50,679 nucleotides of DNA from CAXBCP01 sp038120765 (GTDB lineage Bacteria > Pseudomonadota > Alphaproteobacteria > MPNO01 > UBA830): the NCBI GenBank assembly GCA_038120765.1, contig JAYOMI010000015.1:1-50679 (forward strand), given 5' to 3'. Made by a program: the position numbers and the translations under genes. The first letter of the stretch is position 1. Each line of letters starts with the position of its first letter. Under the pieces are notes generated by a model. The model did not search any database. It saw nothing but the letters and a program-made list of their open reading frames with translations, and was not told where the DNA came from. Below, piece after piece: positions 37,743-46,490 of this stretch.

Positions 37743-40262
37743 GTGATCAACGCTTTTCGCATCGCCCGCCGGGAACTGCGCGGCGGGCTGAGAGGCTTCC
37801 GCGTGTTCCTCGCCTGCCTCGCGCTCGGCGTCGCCGCCATTGCGGCGGTGGGCTCCATCGCGTCATCGGTGATTGCCGGGCTGGAAGAGGACGGCGCGAT
37901 CCTGCTGGGGGGCGATGCCGCCCTGCGGATGACGCACCGGGATATCTCGCCCGACGAGCGCGCCTGGCTGGAAAAATCGGCCGATATTTCGCGCGTGGTG
38001 TATCTGCGGTCGATGGCGCGCTCCGACGTAACGGGCAAGCGCTCTCTGGTCGAAATGAAAATGGTCGACAACGCCTATCCGCTGTTCGGCACGCTAGAGA
38101 CATCCCCCGCCGCGCCGCCGGCGGACCTGTTCGCCAACCGGAACGGTGTCTGGGGCGCGATTGCCGACAGCGCCCTGCTGAAACGGCTCGGGATCGGGGT
38201 CGGCGGGCAGATAGTCGTCGGCGATGCGACCTACGAGATCCGCGGCACCATCGATACGGAACCCGACCGGGTCTCCGGCGCGCGGGCGCTACAGCTCGGC
38301 CCGCGCTTCATGGCCTCGGCCGCCTCGGTCAGCGACAGCGGGCTTGTCCAGCCGGGCAGCCAGGTCTGGTATTTTTACCGCATCCGGCTGAACGACCGCA
38401 CGGCGCTCGATGCATGGAAGGCCGATCTCGATCAGGCCTTCCCGGATGCCCAGTGGGTTGTCCGCGACCGGAGCAACGCCTCGCCCACCATCAAGCGCTT
38501 TATCGACCGCACGACCCTGTTCATGACGCTCGTCGGGCTGACGGCCCTTCTGGTCGGCGGGGTCGGCGTCAGCAACGCCGTACGGGATTTTCTGACCGGC
38601 AAGATGCAGACCATCGCGACGCTCAAATGTATCGGTGCGTCTTCCGGGCTGATTTTCGGCGCCTATCTGATCCAGATCATGGCGATGGCCTTTCTCGGAA
38701 TTGTCCTCGGGCTGCTGGTCGGCGGGCTTGCGCCGGCGCTGCTGGCGGACCTGCTGCGCGATGCGCTGCCGCTTGTCGCGCGGATCGGCGTCTATGCCCA
38801 GCCGCTGCTTCTCGCCACCGCCTTCGGCATCCTGACCGCCCTGGCCTTCTCGATCTGGCCGATCGCGCGGGCCTGCGACCTGCCCGCCGCCGGGCTGTTC
38901 CGGGATTCGATCGCCCGGTTCCGCGGCGTGCCGCGCTGGCCCTTCGTGGTCGCGACCGCCCTCCTTCTGGCAGCGCTTGCGGTGCTCGCGATAGAGACCG
39001 CGTTCAGCCGCGTCATCGCGATGTATTTCGTGGCCGGCTCCGCCGTCGCCATGGCGCTGTTCGCCGTCGCCGGCGTGCTGATCGCGCGGGCCGCGAAGCT
39101 CGTCGGCAGCGTCGGCCGCACCAGCCTGCGTCTTGCCCTCGCCAACCTGCACCGGCCCGGCGCGCCGACCGGCAGCGTGGTGATGTCGCTCGGCCTCGGC
39201 CTGACGGTGCTGGTGACGGTCGCGCTGATCGAATCCAATCTGGGACGCCAGATCACCAAAAGCCTGCCGGAACGCGCACCCGGCTTTTTCTTTATCGATA
39301 TCCAGAACGACCAGGTCGCCGCGTTCGAGAAAACGATCGCCGGCGTTGAGGGTTTTCGGGAATTGCGCAGCACGCCCATGCTGCGCGGCCGCGTCACCCG
39401 GCTGAACGGAGAGACCGCGACGCCCGACAAGGTCGCCGAGGGGGGCCGCTGGATACTGCGCGGCGACCGGGGCGTCACCTGGGCCCGCGAGCTGCCCGAA
39501 GATGAAACGCTTGTCGCCGGGGAATGGTGGCCCGCGGATTACAGCGGCCCGCAGCTGGTATCGCTGTCGGCCAATTCCGCCGCCGAGCTCGGACTCGGGA
39601 TCGGCGATACGATCACGATCAATATTCTCGGCCGCAATATCACCGGCACCGTCGCAAACCTGCGCGATGTCCGCTGGGGCACGCTGCGCATGAATTTCCT
39701 GTTCATGTTCTCGCCGGGCATTCTGGTAAACGCGCCGCAGACCCATCTTGCGACCGTCCATGCCGACCCGGCCAGCGAGGCGGGGATAGAGACAGCGGTC
39801 GCCGCCGCCTTCCCCAATGTGACCACCATCCGCGTGCGCGACGTGCTGGAAACCGTGAACGGGTTCCTCGGCAAGCTCGGCTTCGCCATCCGGATGACGG
39901 CGGGCATCGCCATTATCGCGGGCACGCTGGTGCTGGCCGGCGCCGTCGCAGCCGGTCACCGGCGACGGGTATACGATTCCGTGGTGCTCAAGGTCCTCGG
40001 CGCGTCGCGGCGGCGCATTATGGGCACGTTATTGCTCGAATACGGCCTGCTCGGCCTGATCACCGCGCTGATCGCCTCGGTCATCGGCGCGGTCGCCGCC
40101 TGGGGCGTGGTCACCGAGGTGATGAAATTCGAGTTCAGCTTCGATCCGCTGGCGGTGATCGCAGCCGCCGCGATCGCCATCGGGGTGACGCTGGCGCTCG
40201 GATTTTACGGCACGTGGCGCGCCCTCGGCCAGAAAGCCGCCCCGCTGCTGCGCAATGAATAG
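37743..40262 (+). CDS. ybbP: FtsX-type ABC transporter permease YbbP
   Basis: 839 residues, GTG start. Two FtsX/MacB-like membrane modules are visible: one N-terminal helix before a large periplasmic domain, a cluster of helices around residues 250-480 including GLTALLVGGVGVSNAVRDFL, a second periplasmic domain, and the last helices with VLKVLGASRRRIMGTLLLEYGLLG. With YbbA it forms a putative transporter that may extract lipophilic molecules from the inner membrane. The neighbouring TesA may hydrolyse lipids; the joint role is not established. Confidence 0.92.
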   Translation: MINAFRIARRELRGGLRGFRVFLACLALGVAAIAAVGSIASSVIAGLEEDGAILLGGDAALRMTHRDISPDERAWLEKSADISRVVYLRSMARSDVTGKRSLVEMKMVDNAYPLFGTLETSPAAPPADLFANRNGVWGAIADSALLKRLGIGVGGQIVVGDATYEIRGTIDTEPDRVSGARALQLGPRFMASAASVSDSGLVQPGSQVWYFYRIRLNDRTALDAWKADLDQAFPDAQWVVRDRSNASPTIKRFIDRTTLFMTLVGLTALLVGGVGVSNAVRDFLTGKMQTIATLKCIGASSGLIFGAYLIQIMAMAFLGIVLGLLVGGLAPALLADLLRDALPLVARIGVYAQPLLLATAFGILTALAFSIWPIARACDLPAAGLFRDSIARFRGVPRWPFVVATALLLAALAVLAIETAFSRVIAMYFVAGSAVAMALFAVAGVLIARAAKLVGSVGRTSLRLALANLHRPGAPTGSVVMSLGLGLTVLVTVALIESNLGRQITKSLPERAPGFFFIDIQNDQVAAFEKTIAGVEGFRELRSTPMLRGRVTRLNGETATPDKVAEGGRWILRGDRGVTWARELPEDETLVAGEWWPADYSGPQLVSLSANSAAELGLGIGDTITINILGRNITGTVANLRDVRWGTLRMNFLFMFSPGILVNAPQTHLATVHADPASEAGIETAVAAAFPNVTTIRVRDVLETVNGFLGKLGFAIRMTAGIAIIAGTLVLAGAVAAGHRRRVYDSVVLKVLGASRRRIMGTLLLEYGLLGLITALIASVIGAVAAWGVVTEVMKFEFSFDPLAVIAAAAIAIGVTLALGFYGTWRALGQKAAPLLRNE

Positions 40263-40340
40263 CCGAATACCGCGTAAATCGGCGCGGCGAGGCCAATATT
40301 AAATTTCGTTAATCATGTCAGGGATTTCAAAGTCTACCGG

Positions 40341-40369
40341 TTGATTTCGACTCGATAGCACCCCATATT
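40341..40369 (+). promoter_or_regulatory. Possible promoter of the Bax-inhibitor-1 family gene
   Basis: TTGATT (40341-40346) and CATATT (40364-40369) are 17 bases apart, 40 bases ahead of the start codon. Each matches consensus in 4 or 5 of 6 bases. Confidence 0.4.
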
Positions 40370-40409
40370 CCCGTCAGGGTTCAACAATCGGGTCTTGAAA
40401 GGATCTGAC

Positions 40410-41168
40410 ATGGCATTCGGAAACGAAAAAACGGTTTATACCGGCTCGCGCTCCATCGACCAGGTGGAATTCGATGCCGGGCTTCGCGCGCACATGCTGC
40501 GGGTCTACAACTACATGGCGTCGGGCCTCGCCCTGACGGGCATTTTCGCGATCGTCATCGCGCAGATGTCGTTCGTCACCAACGACGCCGGCCAGCTGAT
40601 CGGCTATACCAGCCTCGGCCAGACGCTGTTCGGCTCGCCTCTGAAATGGGTCGTGATGCTGGCGCCGCTCGGCATCGTGTTCTTCCTCAGCGCGCGGATT
40701 CACGCCCTGAAAGCATCGACCGCGCAGGCCGTTTTCTGGCTCTATGCGGCGCTGATGGGTGTGTCCTTCGCGGTCATCCTGATCCAGTTCACCGGCGCCA
40801 GCGTCGCCCGCGTGTTCTTCATCACGGCCGGCACCTTCGCCGCGATGAGCATCTGGGGCTACACGACGAAGAAAGACCTGACGGGCATGGGCTCGTTCCT
40901 GTTCATGGGTCTGATCGGCATCATCATCGCCTCGATCGTCAATATCTTCATCGGCAGCTCCGCGCTGCAGTTCGGGATTTCGGTCATCGGCGTGCTGGTC
41001 TTCGTCGGCCTGACCGCCTACGACACGCAGAACATCAAGAACGAATACGCCGAGCACCTGGACGAAGAATCCCAGGGCAAGCTCGCCATCTCGGGCGCGC
41101 TGCGGCTGTATCTCGACTTCATCAACCTGTTCATCATGCTGCTGCAGCTCTTCGGCGACCGCCGCTGA
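40410..41168 (+). CDS. Bax inhibitor-1 / YccA family membrane protein
   Basis: 252 residues from the ATG at 40410 (AAAGGAT upstream); a TTG at 40395 in frame would add five residues. Seven hydrophobic helices run from about residue 38 to the end. The conserved C-terminal GLTAYDTQNIKNEY holds the aspartate pair that gates the pore in characterised bacterial BI-1 proteins, and LRLYLDFINLFIMLLQLFGDRR is the typical ending. Characterised homologues leak Ca2+ or bind the FtsH protease complex. It is monocistronic, ended by a strong terminator. Confidence 0.93.
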   Translation: MAFGNEKTVYTGSRSIDQVEFDAGLRAHMLRVYNYMASGLALTGIFAIVIAQMSFVTNDAGQLIGYTSLGQTLFGSPLKWVVMLAPLGIVFFLSARIHALKASTAQAVFWLYAALMGVSFAVILIQFTGASVARVFFITAGTFAAMSIWGYTTKKDLTGMGSFLFMGLIGIIIASIVNIFIGSSALQFGISVIGVLVFVGLTAYDTQNIKNEYAEHLDEESQGKLAISGALRLYLDFINLFIMLLQLFGDRR

Positions 41169-41193
41169 TCCCGCAGCACCGAGAGCGATCAAA

Positions 41194-41226
41194 GAACCGG
41201 GCCCCGATTTGGGGCCCGGTTTTTTT
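41194..41226 (+). terminator. Rho-independent terminator after the BI-1 gene
   Basis: AACCGGGCCCC (41194-41204) and GGGGCCCGGTT (41210-41220) pair perfectly around the loop GATTT and are followed by a run of T to 41226. It forms the left border of the AT-richer island. Confidence 0.95.
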
Positions 41227-41385
41227 GTGGCTTAAAGTTTGAACTCGAAGATACCTCTGGATATATCGATCACATAGCACCTCACGAGGGATACATAATC
41301 TATCAGAACCGAGCGCCCCGGTTCATGGATGTATGATTTGCATAATTATGCTACCCATCCATAAGAACCAAGCGATGAGGGTAGC

Positions 41386-41892
41386 ATGCGAAATTTATTT
41401 ACAATCGGATATGAAGGCGCGGCGGTGGACGATTTCATCGCATCTTTAAAAGTTGCTGGCGTCGAAATGCTGGTTGATATTCGAGAACTTCCTCAATCGC
41501 GAAAACGCGGGTTTTCCAAGACTGCACTATCTGAAGCCCTTGAGAATGCAGATATCGAGTACAAGCATATTCGCGCGTTGGGTGATCCGAAACCGGGTAG
41601 GGAAGCAGCTCGTCGCGGTGATATGAAAGAATTCCGGCGCATTTTTGATGATCACTTGGGTAGCGATTCTGCACAATCGGCATTAGAAGAGGTGACAGGT
41701 ATCGCAACTGATATGAATTCATGTCTTCTCTGCTATGAAAGAGACCCTGAAATATGCCATCGAAAAATCGTGGCAGAAAGCATTGCTGAGCATAAGAGTT
41801 TTAAAATTCGTCATATAGGTGTTCGCGAAGGGATTGCTCGCGACGGAGATGACCGAAATGGCGCTATCGTCAGAAGATTTAAGGTCGCGTGA
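41386..41892 (+). CDS. DUF488-family protein
   Basis: 168 residues. The family features are the opening LFTIGYEGAAVDDFIASL, the early VDIRELP strand-loop, and the C-terminal LLCYERDPEICHRKIVAE, where the Cys and CHR residues are the hallmark. The biochemical activity is unknown; a nucleic-acid or nucleotide-related role has been guessed for the family. Base composition is much more AT-rich than the flanking genes (22 G/C of 60 bases at 41761-41820), which suggests transfer. It overlaps the next gene by about 35 bases, implying a cotranslated pair. Confidence 0.85.
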   Translation: MRNLFTIGYEGAAVDDFIASLKVAGVEMLVDIRELPQSRKRGFSKTALSEALENADIEYKHIRALGDPKPGREAARRGDMKEFRRIFDDHLGSDSAQSALEEVTGIATDMNSCLLCYERDPEICHRKIVAESIAEHKSFKIRHIGVREGIARDGDDRNGAIVRRFKVA

Positions 41893-42639
41893 AGCCGAAG
41901 CGGTCATAATAGTAAAAGCAGCTCCGCAAGCTGGACAGAAACACGGGGAAGTCGTCTGTTGCGCTGGAATGGACAACGACGGCAATTGGCTACGCACTCT
42001 GTCTCGTTTAAAACCCTCGAAGAAAGCCAAAAATTCAAGCGTTGGGATCGCATCCAATTCAAATGGCGCCTTCCGAACGACGATAGTCGTGTTGAAAGCC
42101 GCCGCGTTGACCAACACACCATCGAAATTATCGGCTCGCTATTGAAGCGCGAGCGGTCCGCTTTTCTCTCTCGTTCGATCGTCACAAGCTTAGAACGTGA
42201 GAGAGAAGCCGGGAGAAGCTTCGCATTACTCCAATCAGAAATTCTTGATTTCATCGCTGAAAAGAAAAGCTCCGAAGAATTGTCGGAAGAACGAACTCGT
42301 TTCGACAACATGCGCATTCAAGCCGCACAAGATCTATACAACACCGAGAAGATAATCCCTCACGTCCCCTGCCCATTCAAGTTCAAGTACAAATACCGGA
42401 CTGAAGACGGTTTGAGAGAGGGCACCTGCCAAGACTGGGAAATCGAAGCAACGTACTTTAAATGGTCTCGCCGATATGGAGAACAACAGGCGATTGAACG
42501 GATGATCCAGCGTTTTGGCGAAGAGTATCCCGAGAAAGGCATGCTATTGGCGATGGGAACCCATCGCCACTGGAAGGATCGATGGTTGATCAACGGAGTC
42601 ATTAGATATCACCCGATCAAACAACTTTCATTTTTATGA
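41858..42639 (+). pseudogene. Frameshifted partner gene of the DUF488 protein
   Basis: The first part (ATG at 41858, MALSSEDL) encodes VIIVKAAPQAGQKHGEVVCC and GMDNDGNWLR. From about 42003 the homologous continuation (VSFKTLEESQKFKRWDRIQF, then DWEIEATYFKW and GTHRHWKDRWLING) lies in another frame, running to 42639. I recall uncharacterised proteins with a continuous KxYPxPSxxxGETVCVAG, a W-x-R-L-Y-P-V-x-F-R motif and a DWE-x-G-A-L-Y-W motif; the shift falls exactly at the expected RLYPV segment, which is missing. The span is 782 bases, one base short of a codon multiple. It could be a real mutation or a sequencing error. Confidence 0.7.
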
Positions 42640-42720
42640 CTAAGACTTCAAGGACACATAAGATGCGCATGGAGCGATCCGACGGCGCAAGCGGACCTGA
42701 TGAAGACACCGGATTGAACG

Positions 42721-42750
42721 AAAAAGGGCCCCGTCACCGGGGCCCTTTTT
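42721..42750. terminator. Bidirectional terminator between the DUF488 island and the Rieske genes
   Basis: AAAAAGGGCCCC (42721-42732) and GGGGCCCTTTTT (42739-42750) pair perfectly with a 6-base loop. A and T runs on both ends serve both the plus-strand island and the minus-strand Rieske operon. Confidence 0.95.
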
Positions 42751-42767
42751 AATCCTGCACCCGGCGC

Positions 42768-43826
42768 TTACTCCGCCGCCTGGGCCGTGCGGCCCGATCC
42801 CGGATCGTTTTCCGCCTCGATCATCGCCTCCAGCGTGCGGATGGCCTGCAGGCCGCCGCCGTCGTGGTTGATGTCGATGCGGGGCGCGGTAGTGCCGGAA
42901 TCGATGTTGATCTGCTGCAGGCCGATGATTTCCAGGTCCTCGAGGAACGCCTCGTGGACATTGGCGGCCAGCAGGTCGGTGATCCACGGCTCGTCGATGC
43001 GGAAATTATGCGCCTGCGCCCAGAAATAGTGGGTGGTCTTGTCGGTTTCCGGCGTGATCGCGTTCAGGTTCCGCATGGTGATGCCCTGGCTGCGGTCTCC
43101 TTCCTTCGCGCCGGTGCCCGCCTTCGCGGCGCCCACATCGAGGCGCACGAAGGCCGGCGGCGTCCACGTGATGTGCTGCCAGCGGTCGACATGCTCGTCG
43201 GCGGCAAAGCCGCCGGCTTTCTGGAAAAACGGCGGCGGGGTCGAATCCATCACCCAGCGGGTAACCGTCACATGGCGGTCGCCGCGATCCACCGACATGG
43301 GCGTTTCGGCCACCGCGCTGGTGCCCAGCGTCGTCGCGTGAATATAGGACAGGTGCGAGAGGTCCAGCAGGTTCTCGACCAGCAGTTTGTAATCCGCCTT
43401 CAGGTGCATCAGCTCGCCCTTGGCGCGCCAGTCGGGATGGTCCATCCAGTGGAAATCCTCGATATCGTCGGGATCGGCCAGCGCCGGGTCGCCCATCCAC
43501 ACCCAGATCCAGTGATTGCGCTCGACCACCGGATAGGACCGCACGCGGCATCCCGGCGGCACGGTCGACTGGCCCGGCACGCGGACGCAATTGCCGTCCG
43601 CATTGTATTCAAGCCCGTGATAGGGGCACTGGATCATGTCGCCGACCAGCTTGCCTTCCGACAGCGGCGCGTGGCGATGGGCGCATTTATCCTCGAGCGC
43701 GACGGGCGTGCCGTCTTCCAGGCGGTAGAACACCACCGGCTCGTTCAGCAGCGTGCGCCGCAACAGGTTCTGGCGGCCGACCTCGGTGTCCCAGGCCCCG
43801 ACATACCAGGCATGTTTAAGAAACAT
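42768..43826 (-). CDS. Rieske oxygenase, vanillate O-demethylase VanA-like (copy 1)
   Basis: 352 residues. The Rieske cluster is C48-A-H50 and C67-P-Y-H70, and the mononuclear-iron motif lies in NLLDLSHLSYIH (Asp, His, His). The MFLKHAWYVGAWDTEV opening and length are typical of VanA/toluenesulfonate monooxygenase-type oxygenases that demethylate or hydroxylate aromatic acids. It is preceded by GGAGGAAAGACCG upstream of the ATG. It lies 48 bases after the sister gene, so the two are likely one operon. No reductase (VanB) is adjacent. Confidence 0.9.
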   Translation of the reverse strand: MFLKHAWYVGAWDTEVGRQNLLRRTLLNEPVVFYRLEDGTPVALEDKCAHRHAPLSEGKLVGDMIQCPYHGLEYNADGNCVRVPGQSTVPPGCRVRSYPVVERNHWIWVWMGDPALADPDDIEDFHWMDHPDWRAKGELMHLKADYKLLVENLLDLSHLSYIHATTLGTSAVAETPMSVDRGDRHVTVTRWVMDSTPPPFFQKAGGFAADEHVDRWQHITWTPPAFVRLDVGAAKAGTGAKEGDRSQGITMRNLNAITPETDKTTHYFWAQAHNFRIDEPWITDLLAANVHEAFLEDLEIIGLQQINIDSGTTAPRIDINHDGGGLQAIRTLEAMIEAENDPGSGRTAQAAE

Positions 43827-43874
43827 CGGTCTTTCCTCCGTATTACTTCGTTATCTAATGTTTAGCGCTTTCCG

Positions 43875-44936
43875 CTACCGGGCCGCAACCGTCCGGGCAT
43901 CCCGCCCGGCGCCCCGTTCGGCGTCTATCCGCTCGGCCACCATGCGCCTCGCGGCGAGGCCAGGCGCATCGACGTTCAGATCGATCAGCGGCCGCGCCGG
44001 ATCGCGCATCAACGAGGCCTGCTGCGCTTCGAGGATATCGATATCCTCGAGAAACGTCATCAGGAAGCCGTCATACATCTGCTGTTTCCAGTCCGCATCG
44101 TCGAGACGGAAATCCCAGGCATGGGCGTAGAAATAGAACGTGGACTCCTCTGTCTCCGGCGTCGGCGCGTTGAGCGCGCGAATGTGAATGCCCTGGTCAT
44201 ATTCCGTGCGCCCGCCGAATTCGCCGGCGCCGACCGGCCCGCAGCCGGCATAGACAACCGTGTGCGCCGGCGCCTGCGTCTCGACGATCTGCCAGCGGTC
44301 CACGTTGCCCCCGAACCCGCCGCCGGTTCTGAACAAGGGCGGCGGCGGCCGGTCCTGTATCCAGCGCGACATGCGCACCCGGTCCCCCATCCGCTCGGTC
44401 TTCACCGGGAAATCGACAATGGCGTCGTTGCCGAGGGTGCGGGTATGGACATAGCCGAGATGGGACAGGTCCAGCAGGTTGTCGGTGATCAGCTCGTAAT
44501 GGCATTTGATATGCAGGAAAGCCCCCGGATTATGCGCCCATCCGGGATCGCCGATCCACCACCAGTCCGGCAGCAGCGCTTCATCCGCCAGGGATGCGTC
44601 CCCCATCCAGATCCACAGAAAGCCGTATTTCTCGACCAGCGGAAACGCCCGGATCGCCGCCCCCGGCGGCACCCTGGACTGGCCCGGCACGGAGACGCAG
44701 GCGCCGGAAGCATCGAATTCGAGCCCGTGATAGCCGCATTGCAGCCGGTCGCCCGCGACCTTGCCCAGCGACAGTGGCAGGTGCCGGTGACAACACCGGT
44801 CCTCGAGCGCGACGGCTTTGCCTGCGCTGTCGCGGAACATCACGACAGGCTCGCCCAGCAGCGTGCGCCCCAGCGGTCCGCCGTCTTCCAGTTCGCGCAC
44901 GTAAGCCGCGACATACCAGCAGTTTTTCAGGAACAT
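43875..44936 (-). CDS. Rieske oxygenase, VanA-like (copy 2)
   Basis: 353 residues. The Rieske ligands are C48-C-H50 and C67-G-Y-H70, at exactly the same positions as in the sister protein, and the iron motif is NLLDLSHLGYVH. The two align end to end with moderate identity, so they are an old tandem duplication. Residue 49 is cysteine, an unusual neighbour inside the CxH pair. It is first in the operon and divergent from the GFA gene across only 80 bases. The reductase must be encoded elsewhere. The substrate is unknown, probably a methoxylated or substituted aromatic acid. Confidence 0.9.
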   Translation of the reverse strand: MFLKNCWYVAAYVRELEDGGPLGRTLLGEPVVMFRDSAGKAVALEDRCCHRHLPLSLGKVAGDRLQCGYHGLEFDASGACVSVPGQSRVPPGAAIRAFPLVEKYGFLWIWMGDASLADEALLPDWWWIGDPGWAHNPGAFLHIKCHYELITDNLLDLSHLGYVHTRTLGNDAIVDFPVKTERMGDRVRMSRWIQDRPPPPLFRTGGGFGGNVDRWQIVETQAPAHTVVYAGCGPVGAGEFGGRTEYDQGIHIRALNAPTPETEESTFYFYAHAWDFRLDDADWKQQMYDGFLMTFLEDIDILEAQQASLMRDPARPLIDLNVDAPGLAARRMVAERIDAERGAGRDARTVAAR

Positions 44937-45016
44937 GGTCGAAGTCTATCGCAATAATGGTTTTCGTAAAGAGAGCCACCCCTTACTATCCCCCGTCAAA
45001 CACGGGGAGAATTCAC

Positions 45017-45454
45017 ATGACGGCACCCTATTCCGGCGGCTGCGGCTGCGGCGCCATTCGCTACACCGTAACCTGCGAGCCTCTGATCTCGTATCTCTGC
45101 CACTGCACCGAATGCCAGCGGCGCACGTCGAGCGCGTTCGGGCTGAACTTCCAGATCCCGACCGAACACCTGGTGATCGAAAAAGGCACACCCGCGTCGC
45201 GGACCCGCAAGGCCGACAGCGGCAACGACCTTGCCCTGAATTTCTGCGCAGATTGCGGCACGCCCCTGTTCTCCGCGCCGGGGGCCCGGCCGCAGATCCG
45301 GGTGATCTATGCCGGCACGCTGGACTACCCGTCCTGGGTGCCGGTGAAGATGAATATCTGGACCGCGAGCGCCCTGCCCTGGGTACCGATGGACACGGCC
45401 ATCCCCAACGAGCCCGGCCAGCCCAACATGGCCGATTACATCGGCAAGGTCTGA
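45017..45454 (+). CDS. GFA-family (glutathione-dependent formaldehyde-activating enzyme-like) protein
   Basis: 145 residues from the ATG at 45017, after GGGGAGA. Zinc-binding cysteines occur in GGCGCGAIRY, YLCHCTECQRRTSSAF and NFCADCGTPLF, the order of the GFA fold. True GFA condenses formaldehyde with glutathione; most family members have other or unknown roles. Next to demethylating-type Rieske oxygenases, which release formaldehyde, a role in formaldehyde handling is attractive but inferred. It is followed after four bases by the isomerase-like gene. Confidence 0.87.
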   Translation: MTAPYSGGCGCGAIRYTVTCEPLISYLCHCTECQRRTSSAFGLNFQIPTEHLVIEKGTPASRTRKADSGNDLALNFCADCGTPLFSAPGARPQIRVIYAGTLDYPSWVPVKMNIWTASALPWVPMDTAIPNEPGQPNMADYIGKV

Positions 45455-45458
45455 GCCC

Positions 45459-46178
45459 ATGTCCGTCAATTACGGCGACCGCGCGCGCATCGGCATGCTG
45501 CTGCCGTCGGTCAACCGCGCGGCCGAGCCGCAGATCACGGCGATGCTGCCCCGCGGCGTGTCGCTGCACACGACGCGTCTGCGCCTGCTGTCGAGCAAGG
45601 AAGAACACATCAACGAGATGGTCGGCGACGTCGAGCGCGGCGCCGTGATGCTGGCCGATGCCGGTGTCGATCTGATCATGTTCCACTGTACGGCAGCCTC
45701 CATGTTCGCGCCGGGCTTCGATGACGGCATTATCGACCGCATCGAAAAAGCCACCGGCAAGCCCGCGACGTCGACCTCCAAGGGCTGCATCGGGGCGTTC
45801 GAGACGTTCGGGGCGACACGGATCACCCTGACCACGCCCTATATCCAGTCGACCAACGACCGCGAGGTCGTGTTCCTGAAATCCCACGGGGTGGACGTCC
45901 TGTCCGAAACCGGCCTCGGCATCACCGGCGACGGCGCTGCGATGCTGGCCGTCGAGCCCGAGGAATGGCGCCGCCGGGTGATAGACCAGGACGAGCCAGA
46001 GTCGCAGGCCGCGTTTCTCAGCTGCACCGCCATACGCGCGGTCGAGGCGATCGACGCCATCGAGGCCGATATCGGCAAGCCGGTGGTGACCTCCAACCAG
46101 GCCATGGTCTGGTACGCCCTGAAGAGCCTCGGCATAGACGACATGCCGGCGGGCTACGGGCGGCTGATGGCGGCGTGA
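45459..46178 (+). CDS. Maleate isomerase / arylmalonate decarboxylase-like protein (Asp/Glu racemase superfamily)
   Basis: 239 residues. Two cysteine motifs at the expected symmetric positions, MFHCTAASM (about residue 76) and FLSCTAIRA (about residue 189), mark the two-cysteine racemase fold. The IGMLLPSVNRAAEPQ opening is typical of maleate isomerase or AMDase relatives, which act on dicarboxylic acids. It probably forms an operon with the GFA gene. The substrate is not predictable, but maleate-type acids are downstream products of aromatic ring cleavage. Confidence 0.85.
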   Translation: MSVNYGDRARIGMLLPSVNRAAEPQITAMLPRGVSLHTTRLRLLSSKEEHINEMVGDVERGAVMLADAGVDLIMFHCTAASMFAPGFDDGIIDRIEKATGKPATSTSKGCIGAFETFGATRITLTTPYIQSTNDREVVFLKSHGVDVLSETGLGITGDGAAMLAVEPEEWRRRVIDQDEPESQAAFLSCTAIRAVEAIDAIEADIGKPVVTSNQAMVWYALKSLGIDDMPAGYGRLMAA

Positions 46179-46208
46179 GGACCGACATACCCAACCCGCT
46201 GATAGTCT

Positions 46209-46362
46209 AACCACCAAGGCACGAAGGACACCAAGTTCACAAAGGCTACGCCTCATCGCGCCGGCGGTCTGGTCTTCCTGTTCCAAAGTCATCTGGTCCT
46301 CCCGGTCCGGGAATTTCCAAAAATATCTTCGTGAACTTTGTATTCCTGGTGCCTTGGTGTTT
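46209..46362. repeat. Long imperfect inverted repeat element
   Basis: A 36-base left arm (46209-46244) containing CACCAAGGCACGAAGGACAC matches the reverse complement of a right arm (46327-46362) at 29 of 36 positions, with 82 bases between. The CACCAAGGCAC sequence is a known dispersed bacterial repeat. No transposase is present, so a non-autonomous mobile or folding element is possible. Confidence 0.65.
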
Positions 46363-46417
46363 ATTCTGTCCGCCCGAAGATTCCCGCCCGCGCGAGAATG
46401 ACGTCTGCGGATTATCC

Positions 46418-46474
46418 GTCATCCCGGCCCGGTGCCGGGATCCAGTCTGGACCCCGGGACAAGCCCGGGGTGAC
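46418..46474. repeat. Dispersed palindromic repeat, copy D
   Basis: GTCATCCCGGCCCGGTGCCG at the left and GGACAAGCCCGGGGTGAC at the right are nearly complementary. It lies 16 bases past the end of the minus-strand aldolase gene. A related half-site (ATTCCCGCCCGCGCGAGAAT) precedes it at about 46380-46399. Confidence 0.8.
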
Positions 46475-46490
46475 AGGTCTTACAGACAAC

